Shown one piece after another: positions 7,633 through 16,704 of a stretch of DNA of 64,000 bases. A program made the translations under genes and the position numbers. Origin of the DNA: Cereibacter_A azotoformans (GTDB lineage Bacteria; Pseudomonadota; Alphaproteobacteria; Rhodobacterales; Rhodobacteraceae); assembly GCF_003050905.1 (NCBI RefSeq), contig NZ_QAOT01000007.1; one strand, 5' to 3'. Below the pieces are notes generated by a model. The model did not search any database, was not told where the DNA came from, and saw nothing but the letters and a program-made list of their open reading frames with translations. Position 1 is the stretch's first letter. Each line of letters begins with the position of its first letter.

Positions 7633-9063
7633 ATGAGCATCACCACCGCCCTGTCGAGCGCGCTTTCCGGTCTCACCGTCACGTCGCGGGGAGTCGAGAC
7701 TGCCGCGAACAACATCGCCAATGCCCTGACCGAGGGCTTTGCGCGGCGCGAGCTCGAGGTGTCGGCCCGGGCTTACGGCGGCGAAGGGCAGGGCGTCCGG
7801 GTGGTGGGCGTCAACCGCATCATCGACATGACCCTGGTCGGCGATCGACGGCTTGCGGACGCGGCGGCGGGCGACCGCAATACGCGGTCCGCCTTCTATG
7901 AGAGCATTGCAAAGGTTGTGGGGGACACGGCGGACGGCTCCCTGCTGTCCCGCATCACGGGTCTTTCGGCCGCTCTCGCCTCAGCCGCCAGCCGGCCTGA
8001 ATCGACAGTTCGTCTGCAGGATGTGCTCGACACGGCTCAGGCGCTGGTCTCCGGCCTGAACGCGGCGTCCGATGCGGTGCTGACCGCACGTCGCGGCGCG
8101 GATGCCTCGATCGCGGACCAGGTGGACCAGCTGAACGCGGGGTTGGAGAGTGTGAGGGATCTCAACCTCCGCATCACGCGCCTCCGGGTGACCGGGCGCG
8201 ACAGTTCCGCGCTCGAGGATGAACGGCAGCGGGTGGTGGACAGCATGGCCACCATCGTGCCTCTCCGCGAAATCGAGCGGGAGAACGGCCAGATCGCGCT
8301 CTTCACCACGGGCGGGGCCGCCCTGCTGGACGGGCGCGTGGCCGAGATCGGTTTCACGCCGACACCGGGACTGGTCTCGGCGTCTTCGTCCTTGGGAAGT
8401 CTGACCATGGATGGCAGGCCGATCAGCGTGCCAGGCGACCCGGGCCTGATGGCGGGCGGCTCGCTTTCGGCGGCCTTTGCCGTTCGCGACACGCTTGCGC
8501 CGAACGAGCAGCAAAGGCTCGATGCGCTGGCCCGAGACCTGATCGAGCGGTTCACGGCCGCGGACTCCAGTCTGTCCGCGGGCGACGCAGGTCTCTTCAC
8601 CGACGAAGGTCTTGCCTTCGACGCGGCAAATGCAAGCGGTCTGGCGGGCCGCATCGGTGTGAACGGCAAGGTTGATCCAGAACGGGGAGGGGCGCTGCGC
8701 TATCTGCGTGACGGTCTTCAGTCGGCGGCCGGCAGCACGGGAGATGGCACGCTCTTCAACGCCATGAGTGCGGCTCTCGATCGTCGTGTTCCCTGTTCCG
8801 CGGCGGACATCGAGGGCAGTTTCAGCCTTGCAGGCCTCGCGACCGAGATCGTCTCGGGCCTGTCCTCCTCGCTGCTTTCGGCCGATCAGGAGGCGAGCTT
8901 TGCTTCGGCGAGGCGCGACGAGCTTCAGGTCCTCGTCCTGGGTGACGGTGTCGACACCGACAAGGAACTCGAGCAGCTCCTCCTGCTCGAGCGCGCCTAC
9001 GCGGCCAACGCCAAGGTGGTCACGGCCTGTGATGCCCTTCTTCAATATCTTCTGGAGATGTAG
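7633..9063 (+). CDS. flgK: Flagellar hook-associated protein 1, FlgK
   Basis: 476 residues. N-terminus SITTALSSALSGLTVTSRGV followed by ANNIANALTEGFARRE is the conserved flagellar rod/HAP motif. The C-terminus LEQLLLLERAYAANAKVVTA matches the FlgK end, with the usual YAANAK motif. FlgK joins the hook to the filament together with FlgL. It lies 11 bp after flgE, and its stop abuts the ATG of flgL, so these genes are co-transcribed. Confidence 0.92.
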   Translation: MSITTALSSALSGLTVTSRGVETAANNIANALTEGFARRELEVSARAYGGEGQGVRVVGVNRIIDMTLVGDRRLADAAAGDRNTRSAFYESIAKVVGDTADGSLLSRITGLSAALASAASRPESTVRLQDVLDTAQALVSGLNAASDAVLTARRGADASIADQVDQLNAGLESVRDLNLRITRLRVTGRDSSALEDERQRVVDSMATIVPLREIERENGQIALFTTGGAALLDGRVAEIGFTPTPGLVSASSSLGSLTMDGRPISVPGDPGLMAGGSLSAAFAVRDTLAPNEQQRLDALARDLIERFTAADSSLSAGDAGLFTDEGLAFDAANASGLAGRIGVNGKVDPERGGALRYLRDGLQSAAGSTGDGTLFNAMSAALDRRVPCSAADIEGSFSLAGLATEIVSGLSSSLLSADQEASFASARRDELQVLVLGDGVDTDKELEQLLLLERAYAANAKVVTACDALLQYLLEM

Positions 9064-10065
9064 ATGAGCGCTGTTTCCCTGGGCGATCTCGCGCGGACCT
9101 TCATGCTTCGGCGACAGAACGTAGCCCTGAAGGCCGATGCACAGCGCCTGTCGACGGAAGTCATCACCGGGCTCGCGGCGGATACGCGCAGGAAGGTCGG
9201 CGGCGATCTCGCCGTCCTCAACAGCATGGATTCCAGTTTGGCTCTCCTCGCCGCACGCTCTTCCATAACGACAGAGACAGCGATGACCGCCTCTGCCATG
9301 CAGACGGCGCTCGCGCAGATGGACGGAGTGGCTTCCGGGCTCTCGCTTGATCTTCTGAGCCTGACGCCCGGGGGCTCGAGCACGACGATCGACCAGTTGG
9401 GTGAACAGGCCGAAGACGCCTTCCGAAGCGCCGTCTCGGCCCTGAACACCCAGGTCGGCGACCGCTCGATCTTTGGAGGCACAAGACCGCAGGCGGCCGC
9501 GGTGGTGGACGCCGACGCTCTTCTGGGCCTGCTCGACACTGTCGCGGCAGGTGCGGCGAGCGCCGCCGATGTTCAGACGGCAATCGGGAACTGGTTTGAC
9601 AGCCCCGCCGGATATGCGGGTCTCGCTTATGGCGGAGGGGATGTGCTGGCCCCGGTGACCGTCGGTCCCGGCGAGAAGGTCACGCTTGGTGTGACGGCAA
9701 ATGATCCCGCCCTGCGGGAGACACTGAAAGGTCTGGCCATGGCGGCGATGCTCAACCGGGGCGCCTTGGCGGGCGCGTCGGCCGACCGGGCCGAACTGGC
9801 TCAGATTGCGGGCAAGGTCCTTGTCCAGGGCCACGGCGAACGTGTGGATCTGGCCGCGCGTCTGGGGCGGACGGAAGCACGGATCGACCAGGCTGCCAGT
9901 GCCGCCGCCGCGGAGGCGACCGCTCTCAAGATCGCGCGCAAGGATCTGCTGGGGATCGACGAATATGAGGCGGCAAGTCGGCTGCAGGCCACCCAGTCCC
10001 AGTTGGAGACGCTCTACAGCCTCACAGCGCGCCTGAGCCGCCTGAGCCTGACGGACTACCTGTGA
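9064..10065 (+). CDS. flgL: Flagellar hook-filament junction protein FlgL (flagellin-like)
   Basis: 333 residues beginning immediately after the flgK stop codon. The N-terminal third (LARTFMLRRQNVALKADAQR and following) and the Ala-rich C-terminal helix (ATQSQLETLYSLTARLSRLS) fit the flagellin/FlgL coiled-coil D0-D1 pattern, and GDRSIFGGTRPQ resembles the FGG/ALF segment typical of FlgL. Sequence identity to well-known FlgL is low, so the call leans on position between flgK and flgI. Confidence 0.82.
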   Translation: MSAVSLGDLARTFMLRRQNVALKADAQRLSTEVITGLAADTRRKVGGDLAVLNSMDSSLALLAARSSITTETAMTASAMQTALAQMDGVASGLSLDLLSLTPGGSSTTIDQLGEQAEDAFRSAVSALNTQVGDRSIFGGTRPQAAAVVDADALLGLLDTVAAGAASAADVQTAIGNWFDSPAGYAGLAYGGGDVLAPVTVGPGEKVTLGVTANDPALRETLKGLAMAAMLNRGALAGASADRAELAQIAGKVLVQGHGERVDLAARLGRTEARIDQAASAAAAEATALKIARKDLLGIDEYEAASRLQATQSQLETLYSLTARLSRLSLTDYL

Positions 10066-11162
10066 TGCTGATCCGGCTGCTCGTCCTGTTTCTCTGCCTG
10101 ACATCCTCGGCCTCCGCCGGTCAGATCCGGATCAAGGATCTGGTCCGCTTTGACGGTGTGCGCGGCAACGACCTGGTCGGCTACGGGCTGGTCGTGGGAC
10201 TCAATGGAACGGGCGACGGGCTGCGCAACTCGCCCTTCACCGAAGACATCATGTCAAACCTTCTGGAACGGCTGGGTGTCAACGTGACCGGCGAGGAGTA
10301 CAGGCCGAAAAACGTGGCCGCCGTCTTCGTGACCGCCACGCTGCCGCCCTTTGCGAGGGCGGGCGCGCAGATCGACGTGACGGTCTCGGCGATGGGGGAT
10401 GCGAAGAGCCTCCTGGGCGGCACTCTGGTGATGACGCCCCTGAACGGCGCCGACGGGCAGATCTATGCCGTGGCGCAGGGCGCGATCATCGCAGGTGGCA
10501 TCGCGGCTGAGGGGCAGGCCGCGCGCGTGGTGCAGGGTGTTCCGACCGCCGGCATGATCCCGGAAGGCGCGCGTGTTGAACGCGAAGTGGATTTCGATTT
10601 CGCGAGTCTGAACAACGTCCGGCTCGCCCTGCGGACGCCCGATTTCACCACGGCAGGTCGGATCGAGGAGCGGATCAACCGCGAGCTTGGTCGCGGTGTG
10701 GCCGCGATGCTCGACGCGGGCACCGTCTCGCTCGATCTCGCGCGGGTGCGCTCGCCCTCACCCGCCCACACGCTGAGCCGCATCGAGAACCTTGCGGTCG
10801 AGCCCCAGATGGTTGCGCGGGTCGTCGTGGATCAGCGGTCGGGGACGATCGTGATCGGCGAGGAGGTGCGGATCAGCCGCGTGGCCGTGGCACAGGGCGG
10901 GCTGACCTTGCGCGTCGAGGAGCAGCCCGCCGTTGTTCAGCCGAACCCCTTCAGCCAGGGCGAAACGATCGTCGTCCCTCGCACCCGCGCGTCCATCGAG
11001 GAACGCGAGGGCACCGGGCTTGCCGAGATCCCCTCGGAGACCACCCTGTCTCGCGTGGTCGCCGGCCTGAACGCTCTCGGGGTCGCGCCCAATGACATGA
11101 TCGACATCCTCAAGAGCATCCATGCCGCCGGAGCACTTCATGCCGAGTTCATCGTGAAATGA
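10065..11162 (+). CDS. flgI: Flagellar P-ring protein FlgI
   Basis: About 365 residues with a Sec signal peptide (MLIRLLVLFLCLTSSASA). Characteristic FlgI segments include IKDLVRFDGVRGNDLVGYGL, VVGLNGTGDGLRNSPFT and PFARAGAQIDVTVSAMGDAK, then LLGGTLVMTPLNGADGQ. It assembles the periplasmic ring around the rod in the peptidoglycan layer. The ATG overlaps the flgL stop by one base (TGATG); GTG 10062 is an alternative. Its 3' end overlaps the convergent kinase gene by 14 bp. Confidence 0.95.
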   Translation: MLIRLLVLFLCLTSSASAGQIRIKDLVRFDGVRGNDLVGYGLVVGLNGTGDGLRNSPFTEDIMSNLLERLGVNVTGEEYRPKNVAAVFVTATLPPFARAGAQIDVTVSAMGDAKSLLGGTLVMTPLNGADGQIYAVAQGAIIAGGIAAEGQAARVVQGVPTAGMIPEGARVEREVDFDFASLNNVRLALRTPDFTTAGRIEERINRELGRGVAAMLDAGTVSLDLARVRSPSPAHTLSRIENLAVEPQMVARVVVDQRSGTIVIGEEVRISRVAVAQGGLTLRVEEQPAVVQPNPFSQGETIVVPRTRASIEEREGTGLAEIPSETTLSRVVAGLNALGVAPNDMIDILKSIHAAGALHAEFIVK

Positions 11163-13980
11163 CCTCACCGGCCAGGAGTCGCGCCACGCACTCGAGCATC
11201 GCCTCGTCTCCGAACGGCTTGATCAGCACGTCGGCGTGCGGCCTGAACTCGAGATCGGGGATCTGGCTGTCGCCCGTCGCGAACAGGATCGGCAGATCCG
11301 GGCGGATGGTCCGGGCCGTCCGGGCCAGTTCGAGGCCGCTCATGTCAGGCAGGCCAAGATCCACCAGCAGCATGTCCGGGGCTTCCTGCCTGATCTGCAG
11401 GAGCGCGGCACCACCTGCCCCTGCCTGAGTAACCCGGTAGCCGGCCTCCGCCAGCGTCTCGGCGAGGTTCATGCGGATGATGACATCGTCCTCGCACACA
11501 AGCACATGGCGCGCGGGTGCCGGCGGCGCGCTCGGTGAACCGCCCGTCGAAAGCACTTCGCGGATCTTCCGTGCCAGGGCCTCCTGCGTGTAGGGCTTGC
11601 TGAGCAGGTGCACGCCGCTGTCAAGTCGGCCCCCGTGCACGATGGAATTCTGCGTGTAACCCGAGGTGAAGAGGACCGGCAGACCGGGCCTCAGCATCCG
11701 GGCCTTCTCTGCCAGCTGCCGGCTGTTCAGCTGCCCGGGCATGACGACATCGGTGAAGAGCAGATCGATGCGGGCGCCGCTTTCGACGATCGTCAGCGCA
11801 CGATCGGCATCCCGGGCCTGCAGGACCGCATAGCCCAGATCATGCAGAAGACCCGCTGCGGTGAGGCGCACCTGCTCGTCATCCTCGACCAGCAGAATCG
11901 TCTCGTCGCCACCGGTCATGGGACCGATCGCCGGAGGCCGCGCAGCATCTTCGGCCTCGAGGGAGCGGGGCAGGTAGATCTTGATCGATGTGCCGTTGCC
12001 GACCTCGCTGTAGATCTTGATATGTCCCCCCGACTGTTTGACGAATCCATAGACCATGGACATCCCCAAACCCGTGCCGCGCCCTTCCGCCTTTGTGGTG
12101 AAAAAAGGTTCAAACACGCGCTCGATGATGTCGGGGGCCATGCCGCAGCCGGTGTCGGTTACGGCCAGCATGACATACTGGCCCGGTGCCAGATCCTGGA
12201 TCCCCTTGGTGTAGGCATCGTCCAGCCAGGAGTTGCCGATTTCAATCGTGAGGTGCCCGCGGCCGTCCATGGCGTCGCGCGCATTGATCGCCAGGTTGAG
12301 AAGAGCCGTCTCGACATTCGCCGGATCCACGCAGGTGTTCCACAGCCCGCCCGCCACGATCGTCTCGACCTCGATGCCCTCGCCCACGGCACTGCGGACG
12401 ATATGGTCGGCGTCCCGCAGGAGCCGGCCGAGATTGATCACGCGGGGCGCCAGGGGCTGCCGGCGGCCGAAGGCCAGCAATTGTGACGCCAGAGTTGCAC
12501 CGCGCCCGACGGCGCTCAGGGCCTGGTCGAGGCGGGGGCGTGCCGCATGTCCTTCGTCCAGCGATCGCAGAGCCAGCTGCACGCTGCCCGTGATGGTCTG
12601 AAGCAAATTGTTGAAGTCATGAGCAATTCCACCTGCGAGATTTCCGATGGCCTCCATCTTCTGGCTCTGCCGCAGCGTGTTGCTCAGTTCCTCCAGCTCA
12701 CGGTTGCGCTGCTCAACCCGCTCCTCAAGGGTGGCGTTCAGCCCGGCGATCGCTTCCTCGGCAAGCTTGCGATCCTCGATATCCGTGTTCGTGCCGATCC
12801 ACCGCAGGATGTGGCCCTGGTCGTCGCGGATCGGCAAGGCCCGCGAGAGGTGCCATCGGTCGGCGCCGTCATGTCGCCGGATGCGGACCTCCTGCTCGAA
12901 GGGAACGCCCTGCGTCAGCGAGTTCGACCAGGCTTCCTGTGCGCGCTCCCTGTCCTCGGGGCGAAGGATGGACATGGGCGCCGCTCCCACCAGGTCCTCG
13001 GCCGGCAGACCGCAGTAGTCGCGCAACCGATCGTTGATCCAGTCGAGCCTGCCATCGGTCCTCGCTGTCCAGACGTGGTTGGGCATCGTCTGCGCCATCA
13101 GCCGGAACCGCTCGCGCGTCTCGATCACCTCGGCTTCGGCCAGCTTCTGGCCCGTGACGTCATGGCCCTCGACGAAGACGCCGCGCACATCCCCATCCGG
13201 GCCCCGCAGTGGACACATGATGAAATCGACGTATCTGCGGTCCATCTCGGCGCCGTTGCGCAGCAGGACAGGCGCGGCGCGGCGGGTGAACGCCCGGCCG
13301 GTCAGGAACACATCGTCCAGAAGCTCGAAGAACCCCTGTCCGTCGAGTTCTGGCAGCGCCTCGCGCACCGTGCGATGCACCAGGTCGCGACGCCCCACGA
13401 GTTGCAGGTACGCCTGGTTCACGATGCGGAAGACATGATCCCGGCCCTCAAGCACGACCATGAAGCTCGGCGCCTGGTCGAACGCGCTGCGGAAGAAATC
13501 GATCGCGCTGCCGAGTTCGAGGTTCTCGCGCGTCACCGCCTCGGCGCGCCGGATCATCCGCGCCTGATCCGAAGGCTGCGCGCCGACCCCGTCCTCACGA
13601 TAAAGCGCCGTGATGTCGTTGGTGTTCTGCAGGATGAACTCCACCTGCCCGTCTGCATCCTTGATCGGCGTGTTCGTCGCGCTCCAGAACCGGTCCTCCT
13701 TCCGGCCGTCGCCGCTTGTGATCGGGTAGGGGATGAGCGGCAGATGGTCGGGGCGCCCCAGTTCGATCACCCTGCGAAAGGAGCCGCGGAGCATCTGGTC
13801 AGGGATGGAATCCGGGTCGGCCGGAAAGACGTCGGTCATGCACTTGCCGATAATGTCCTCGCGCGTGCGCCCGGTGGCACGCAGGTAGGCGGTATTCGCC
13901 CAGATCATTGTCAAATCGCGTTTCAGAAGAACGTAGGGTGATGGATCTTCGGCAAAAATCTTGTCAAGTGCGACGAGCAT
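11149..13980 (-). CDS. Soluble multi-PAS hybrid histidine kinase with two receiver domains
   Basis: 943 residues from ATG 13980 (MLVALDKIFAEDPSPYVLLK); the frame is open further upstream without recognisable sequence. Order: PAS (~1-130), PAS (~155-300), PAS (~300-430, ending NTDIEDRKLAEE), a short coiled coil, HisKA with His454 in GGIAHDFNNLL, HATPase_c with LLNLAINARDAMDGRG and VTDTGCGM then GRGTGLGMSMVYGF, receiver 1 with Asp744 (FTDVVMPG), receiver 2 with Asp874 (LLVDLGLPDMSG). No membrane helix, so it senses an internal signal. The GGIAHDFNN H-box and receiver arrangement recall CckA-like kinases. Placed convergent to flgI and divergent from the HTH gene inside the flagellar block, which suggests a role in flagellar or chemotactic control; the partner is not shown. 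Confidence 0.9.
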   Translation of the reverse strand: MLVALDKIFAEDPSPYVLLKRDLTMIWANTAYLRATGRTREDIIGKCMTDVFPADPDSIPDQMLRGSFRRVIELGRPDHLPLIPYPITSGDGRKEDRFWSATNTPIKDADGQVEFILQNTNDITALYREDGVGAQPSDQARMIRRAEAVTRENLELGSAIDFFRSAFDQAPSFMVVLEGRDHVFRIVNQAYLQLVGRRDLVHRTVREALPELDGQGFFELLDDVFLTGRAFTRRAAPVLLRNGAEMDRRYVDFIMCPLRGPDGDVRGVFVEGHDVTGQKLAEAEVIETRERFRLMAQTMPNHVWTARTDGRLDWINDRLRDYCGLPAEDLVGAAPMSILRPEDRERAQEAWSNSLTQGVPFEQEVRIRRHDGADRWHLSRALPIRDDQGHILRWIGTNTDIEDRKLAEEAIAGLNATLEERVEQRNRELEELSNTLRQSQKMEAIGNLAGGIAHDFNNLLQTITGSVQLALRSLDEGHAARPRLDQALSAVGRGATLASQLLAFGRRQPLAPRVINLGRLLRDADHIVRSAVGEGIEVETIVAGGLWNTCVDPANVETALLNLAINARDAMDGRGHLTIEIGNSWLDDAYTKGIQDLAPGQYVMLAVTDTGCGMAPDIIERVFEPFFTTKAEGRGTGLGMSMVYGFVKQSGGHIKIYSEVGNGTSIKIYLPRSLEAEDAARPPAIGPMTGGDETILLVEDDEQVRLTAAGLLHDLGYAVLQARDADRALTIVESGARIDLLFTDVVMPGQLNSRQLAEKARMLRPGLPVLFTSGYTQNSIVHGGRLDSGVHLLSKPYTQEALARKIREVLSTGGSPSAPPAPARHVLVCEDDVIIRMNLAETLAEAGYRVTQAGAGGAALLQIRQEAPDMLLVDLGLPDMSGLELARTARTIRPDLPILFATGDSQIPDLEFRPHADVLIKPFGDEAMLECVARLLAGEVISR

Positions 13981-14113
13981 CGGGCTCTCCGTGGAACTTC
14001 TCCGGATCGGAGACAGGCGCAGGATGACGATGTTCCCCGGCAGGGTAAAGACCACTCGTGTGGCAATGGGACGCACCCTCCCTTCGGCCCCGCAGTGGTG
14101 GTATGCTGTCTGG

Positions 14114-15145
14114 ATGAAGCGGCCCCAGTTGGATCCCGATGAGACCTTGCCGTCCCTCTATGACCGGGAATCGGCTGATGATGACCTCTGGTTTGCCCCC
14201 TGCAGTCTCGATGAGGAGGAGCCGTCGCTCCGCGCGCCCCTGCCTGAGGCTGACCGCAAGGACCTGTTGCGTGCGGCGGAGTGGCGACGTGCGGAATCCG
14301 CGCTTGCTCCCGAGCTTGCGCGGGCTGCCCAGCGGTTTGGAGCCCTGGATGAGCGGCTGCGGGCATCTTCCCCGGGGGCGCGCGAGCGCCTGGCGGTTCT
14401 CGAGGCTTCGGAGATCAGCTGGTGGGTCGGTGATCGCGTGACGGCGGACAGACTTTCGCTCTGGATGGCGCTCCGGTTGAGCGCGGCGCACGAAGACAGC
14501 CTTGCCCTGTCGCGTGCCGCATGGGCTGCCCGCCGTCTGGTGTCCGGCCCCGGTCCCGAGACCGGCCTCGCGGCCTTCGTCGGGCGACCCGAGGACGCGG
14601 ACTGGCTCATGGACTGGCGCGATGTGGAGGCGGCTTCGCTCGGACTTCATCCCATGACGCGGGCCGCCATGGGTTTTCACGGCTGGACGCTGATTTCCGG
14701 CGGAGCCGAAAGCCGGCGCATGGAAGCGGCCGTGGTCGCGGCCCGCGCGGCGGCCGTGGAAGGCCGGTCGCAGGCATTCCTGCCCCTCGCTTCCGGAGGA
14801 GCCACGGCTCTCCGATCAGGAGGCACGCCGGAAGAGCGACTCGCGCGCTGGTATGCCGGAGCGAATCAGGCAACCTGGTCGCTCCTGCGGCTGCTTGACC
14901 GGCTGGACGACTGGCGCACGGTCGCGCTTGCCCGCGTCTCCGGCCTGTCCGGCAGGACGCCGCCGCGACTGATCGAGGCGCTCTGTCGTTGGCCGCTGCT
15001 CTCCGCTCCGGTCGCGGAAGCCGAAACCGGCTCGTCCCGCGCGGCCGTCCAGCGCAATCTCGAGCGTTTGACCGATCTTGGCCTGATCCGCGAGGTCACC
15101 GGGCAGGAACGCTTCCGGCTCTGGACGGCGGAGTTTCAGAAGTAA
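14114..15145 (+). CDS. Helix-turn-helix protein of the DUF1612/RHE_PE00001 type
   Basis: 343 residues from ATG 14114 (MKRPQLDPDE); in-frame starts up to 13961 exist but would overlap the kinase gene's 5' end. The Ala/Arg-rich N-terminal two thirds and the C-terminal segment (SSRAAVQRNLERLTDLGLIR, then EVTGQERFRLW) look like the rhizobial RHE_PE00001-like family, whose C-terminus is a winged helix-turn-helix. Predicted DNA-binding regulator, cytoplasmic. It is divergent from the histidine kinase and convergent with fliP (10-bp overlap), sitting as a single non-flagellar gene within the flagellar block. Family assignment is from memory of the pattern and is moderate. Confidence 0.6.
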   Translation: MKRPQLDPDETLPSLYDRESADDDLWFAPCSLDEEEPSLRAPLPEADRKDLLRAAEWRRAESALAPELARAAQRFGALDERLRASSPGARERLAVLEASEISWWVGDRVTADRLSLWMALRLSAAHEDSLALSRAAWAARRLVSGPGPETGLAAFVGRPEDADWLMDWRDVEAASLGLHPMTRAAMGFHGWTLISGGAESRRMEAAVVAARAAAVEGRSQAFLPLASGGATALRSGGTPEERLARWYAGANQATWSLLRLLDRLDDWRTVALARVSGLSGRTPPRLIEALCRWPLLSAPVAEAETGSSRAAVQRNLERLTDLGLIREVTGQERFRLWTAEFQK

Positions 15146-15855
15146 CTTCGCACGAGAGCGCCCGAGATCAGGCTCCAGCCGTCGCCCACCACGAAGAAGG
15201 CCAGTTTGAAGGGCATGGAGACGACGGCCGGAGGCACCATCATCATCCCCATGGACATAAGGACGGCAGCCACCACCAGATCGATGATCAGGAACGGCAG
15301 AAAGATCAGGAAGCCGATCTCGAAGGCGCGCTGGATCTCCGAGAGCAGGAACGACGGGACGAGCACCGAGAACGGGGCCTCGAGGGGAGGCGAGATCTCG
15401 CCCGGCCTCAGCGCCTGAAGCGTCGAGAAGGTCTCGAGGTCGAGGCGCGCGGCCATGAAGCCCCGGAACGGGGCGCTGGCCAGGACGAGCGCCTGCTGAA
15501 TGTCGATCTCGTTTCGGGTGAGCGGCTCGATGCCCCGGGTCCAGGCCTCGGTGAAGACCGGGTCCATGATGTACCAGGTCAGAAAGAGCGCGAGACTGAC
15601 AATGAGCATGTTGGGCGGCGCCTGCTGCAGCCCGATCGCCTGCCGCAGGATCGAGAGCACCGTCACGATGAAGGGAAAGCAGGTGATCATCATCCCCAGG
15701 GCGGGCACGAGGCTGAGAAGCGTGATGAGCACGATGAGCTGGACGCTGCGCGTGGTGAGAGAGCTTCCGTCGCCAAAGTCCACCGAGAGGGACTGCCCCG
15801 CCGCCGGTGCAGCCGTGGCGGCAAGCACCAGAAGAGGCATGAACATGCGCGTCAC
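15136..15855 (-). CDS. fliP: Flagellar type III export protein FliP
   Basis: 239 residues with signal peptide (ending PAAGQ) and four membrane segments. Diagnostic stretches: IVLITLLSLVPALGMMITCF, PFIVTVLSILRQAIGLQQAP and PPNMLIVSLALFLTWYIMDP near the N-terminus, then SFLLSEIQRAFEIGFLIFLP and LMSMGMMMVPP near the C-terminus. FliP with FliQ and FliR forms the export gate. It overlaps fliN by 4 bp and is the last gene of fliF-fliH-fliN-fliP. It is the only integral export component in the window; flhA, flhB, fliQ and fliR are not here. Confidence 0.96.
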   Translation of the reverse strand: MTRMFMPLLVLAATAAPAAGQSLSVDFGDGSSLTTRSVQLIVLITLLSLVPALGMMITCFPFIVTVLSILRQAIGLQQAPPNMLIVSLALFLTWYIMDPVFTEAWTRGIEPLTRNEIDIQQALVLASAPFRGFMAARLDLETFSTLQALRPGEISPPLEAPFSVLVPSFLLSEIQRAFEIGFLIFLPFLIIDLVVAAVLMSMGMMMVPPAVVSMPFKLAFFVVGDGWSLISGALVRSYF

Positions 15856-16118
15856 AGTCCCCCCCGAAGGTTGGCGACCTCTGTAAGCCGGACCGCGAGT
15901 TGCCCTGCCTGATCGCCCTCGAGTTCGGTCAGCTCGCCCCGCCCGATCAGCCGGTCGCCGACATAAAGGTCCACGGGATCATCCACGCGCCGATCAAGCG
16001 CCAGAACCGCGTCTCGCTGCAGTTTCAGCAGCTCGCGCACGGGGGGGCGCGCCCGCCCGACCGAGATGGTGATCTCGATCGGGACCTGGCTGAAAGGGTT
16101 CGGGTCGGCCTCATCCAT
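15852..16118 (-). CDS. fliN: Flagellar motor switch protein FliN (short form)
   Basis: 88 residues from ATG 16118 (MDEADPNPFSQVPIEITISV). It consists almost entirely of the SpoA/FliMN C-ring domain: VGRARPPVRELLKLQRDAVL, VDDPVDLYVGDRLIGRGEL and a C-terminal VRLTEVANLR. Shorter than E. coli FliN (137 residues) because the N-terminal extension is missing, which is common in alphaproteobacteria. Overlaps fliH by 8 bp and fliP by 4 bp. Part of the rotor C-ring. Confidence 0.92.
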   Translation of the reverse strand: MDEADPNPFSQVPIEITISVGRARPPVRELLKLQRDAVLALDRRVDDPVDLYVGDRLIGRGELTELEGDQAGQLAVRLTEVANLRGGL

Positions 16119-16704
16119 GACGGATCTCCTTTTGGTCGAGATCGAAGAAGCTGCGCACCGCGCCCGCGATCTCATTCACCGCACGGTCCAGGTCCACACA
16201 TGTCTCCGCACCTCCCAGACGCAGCGACACCTGCCCGTCTCCGAGGCTTGGCTCGTCCACAAGGGACAGCGGAAGTCCCGTCGCCGGACCGAGCAGCGCC
16301 TCGATCTCCGGGCGGACCGAGGGATTGACCAGGATCGTGACGGGGGCGTCGGCCATCTGCTCGGCGAGGGGCATCAATGTCTCGAGCACCACCGGAGCCA
16401 GCGTTTCCCGCGCCATCTCGGGTAGAATGCGGCCAATGAGCGCCTCCATCAGGGGCTCCATGGCGCGCAGAACATGCATGCGCGCTTCGTGAAACGTGAA
16501 GCCCAGCGCCTGCATGTTCCTTGAGAGGTCGCTGTGCAGGCGCGCCTGATCCGCCGCCTGCGCCTTGACCGCGTCCTCCCAGCCGGCACTGTAACCCTCT
16601 TCGTAGGAGGCCAGGCGGCCGTTCTCGATGGCCGTTGCGTCCGTGACGACAAGATCCGATGCCGCTTCAGCCTCGACCTCGAATGTCTCGAGCCGGATCG
16701 CCAT
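16111..16704 (-). CDS. fliH: FliH-like flagellar export ATPase regulator
   Basis: About 197 residues. The N-terminal half carries YEEGYSAGWEDAVKAQAADQ, the Gly/Ala-rich pattern typical of FliH/YscL proteins, followed by helices (RMHVLRAMEPLMEALIGRIL) and a C-terminal alpha/beta domain. Position between fliF and fliN supports FliH, the stator-like partner that controls the FliI ATPase and docks it to the export gate. ATG 16704 overlaps the fliF stop (TGATG); GTG 16707 is an alternative. Sequence conservation of this family is weak, so the symbol rests partly on context. Confidence 0.8.
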   Translation of the reverse strand: MAIRLETFEVEAEAASDLVVTDATAIENGRLASYEEGYSAGWEDAVKAQAADQARLHSDLSRNMQALGFTFHEARMHVLRAMEPLMEALIGRILPEMARETLAPVVLETLMPLAEQMADAPVTILVNPSVRPEIEALLGPATGLPLSLVDEPSLGDGQVSLRLGGAETCVDLDRAVNEIAGAVRSFFDLDQKEIRHG

